DNA from: an uncultured Clostridia bacterium
GTDB lineage: Bacteria > Bacillota > Clostridia > Lachnospirales > Lachnospiraceae
Assembly (NCBI GenBank): GCA_947174885.1
Contig: CAMWKO010000023.1
Span: 1 to 44,681 of the forward strand
Direction: 5' to 3'
Length of the DNA: 44,681 bases
The notes below the pieces were generated by a model that did not search any database, was not told the DNA's origin, and was given only the letters and a program-made list of their open reading frames with translations. Positions 44,670-44,681 of this stretch are shown here, one piece after another. How positions within the stretch are numbered: the stretch's first letter is position 1; every line of letters starts with the position of its first letter. A program made the translations under genes and the position numbers.

Positions 44670-44681
44670 ATGATATTATAT

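Overview
The window looks like chromosomal DNA of a low-GC, Gram-positive anaerobe of class Clostridia, most likely family Lachnospiraceae. I infer this from the AT-rich codon use, strong AGGAGG-type ribosome binding sites, frequent TTG starts, the rimP-nusA-rnpM-ylxQ-infB-rbfA-nrnA-truB-ribF order, the serC-serA pair with a DUF1015 gene nearby, and close sigma-A-type promoters. Species cannot be named from sequence reading alone. Most of it is core housekeeping DNA.

Layout. 1-7.1 kb: the tail of a Lys-rich protein, an MscS channel, a convergent hybrid histidine kinase, serS, a GGDEF-EAL protein with a degenerate GGDEF site, and glyA. 7.2-10.4 kb: aroC, a convergent CmpB-like membrane protein that overlaps the aroC 3' end, tgt and yajC. 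10.4-17.3 kb: an amino-acid block with leuB, ilvD and ilvB (branched chain), then serC and serA (serine, which feeds SerS and GlyA). 17.3-20.4 kb: an accessory island with a strong promoter and long hairpin terminator, a structured repeat, two tandem lipoprotein genes made by an 829-bp duplication, and a secreted-protein gene interrupted by an amber codon. 20.4-23.5 kb: an M18 aminopeptidase, a DUF1015 protein and a small membrane protein. 23.5-25.4 kb: a twin double-hairpin leader followed by a Zn/Mn-type ABC ATPase and permease. 25.5-31.2 kb: argH, tyrS, a LacX-like mutarotase and a chemoreceptor. 31.2-34.4 kb: a second copy of the structured repeat, degV and an M24 aminopeptidase. 34.4-42.8 kb: a possible tiny ORF, tRNA-Glu(CUC) on the minus strand, and the translation/RNA operon rimP to ribF. 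42.8-44.7 kb: a family 2 glycosyltransferase, a long inverted repeat and bioY with a BirA-type operator.

The most unusual content is non-coding or accessory: (i) the duplicated lipoprotein/secreted-protein island, with a 293-bp or longer homogenised tract and a truncated gene start left at the duplication junction; (ii) a dispersed structured element of about 122 nt present at 17.5 and 31.2 kb; (iii) two tandem double-hairpin units before the metal transporter whose only differences within the structured part fall in loops; (iv) a candidate small RNA after serA. I saw no phage, transposase, CRISPR array or restriction system.
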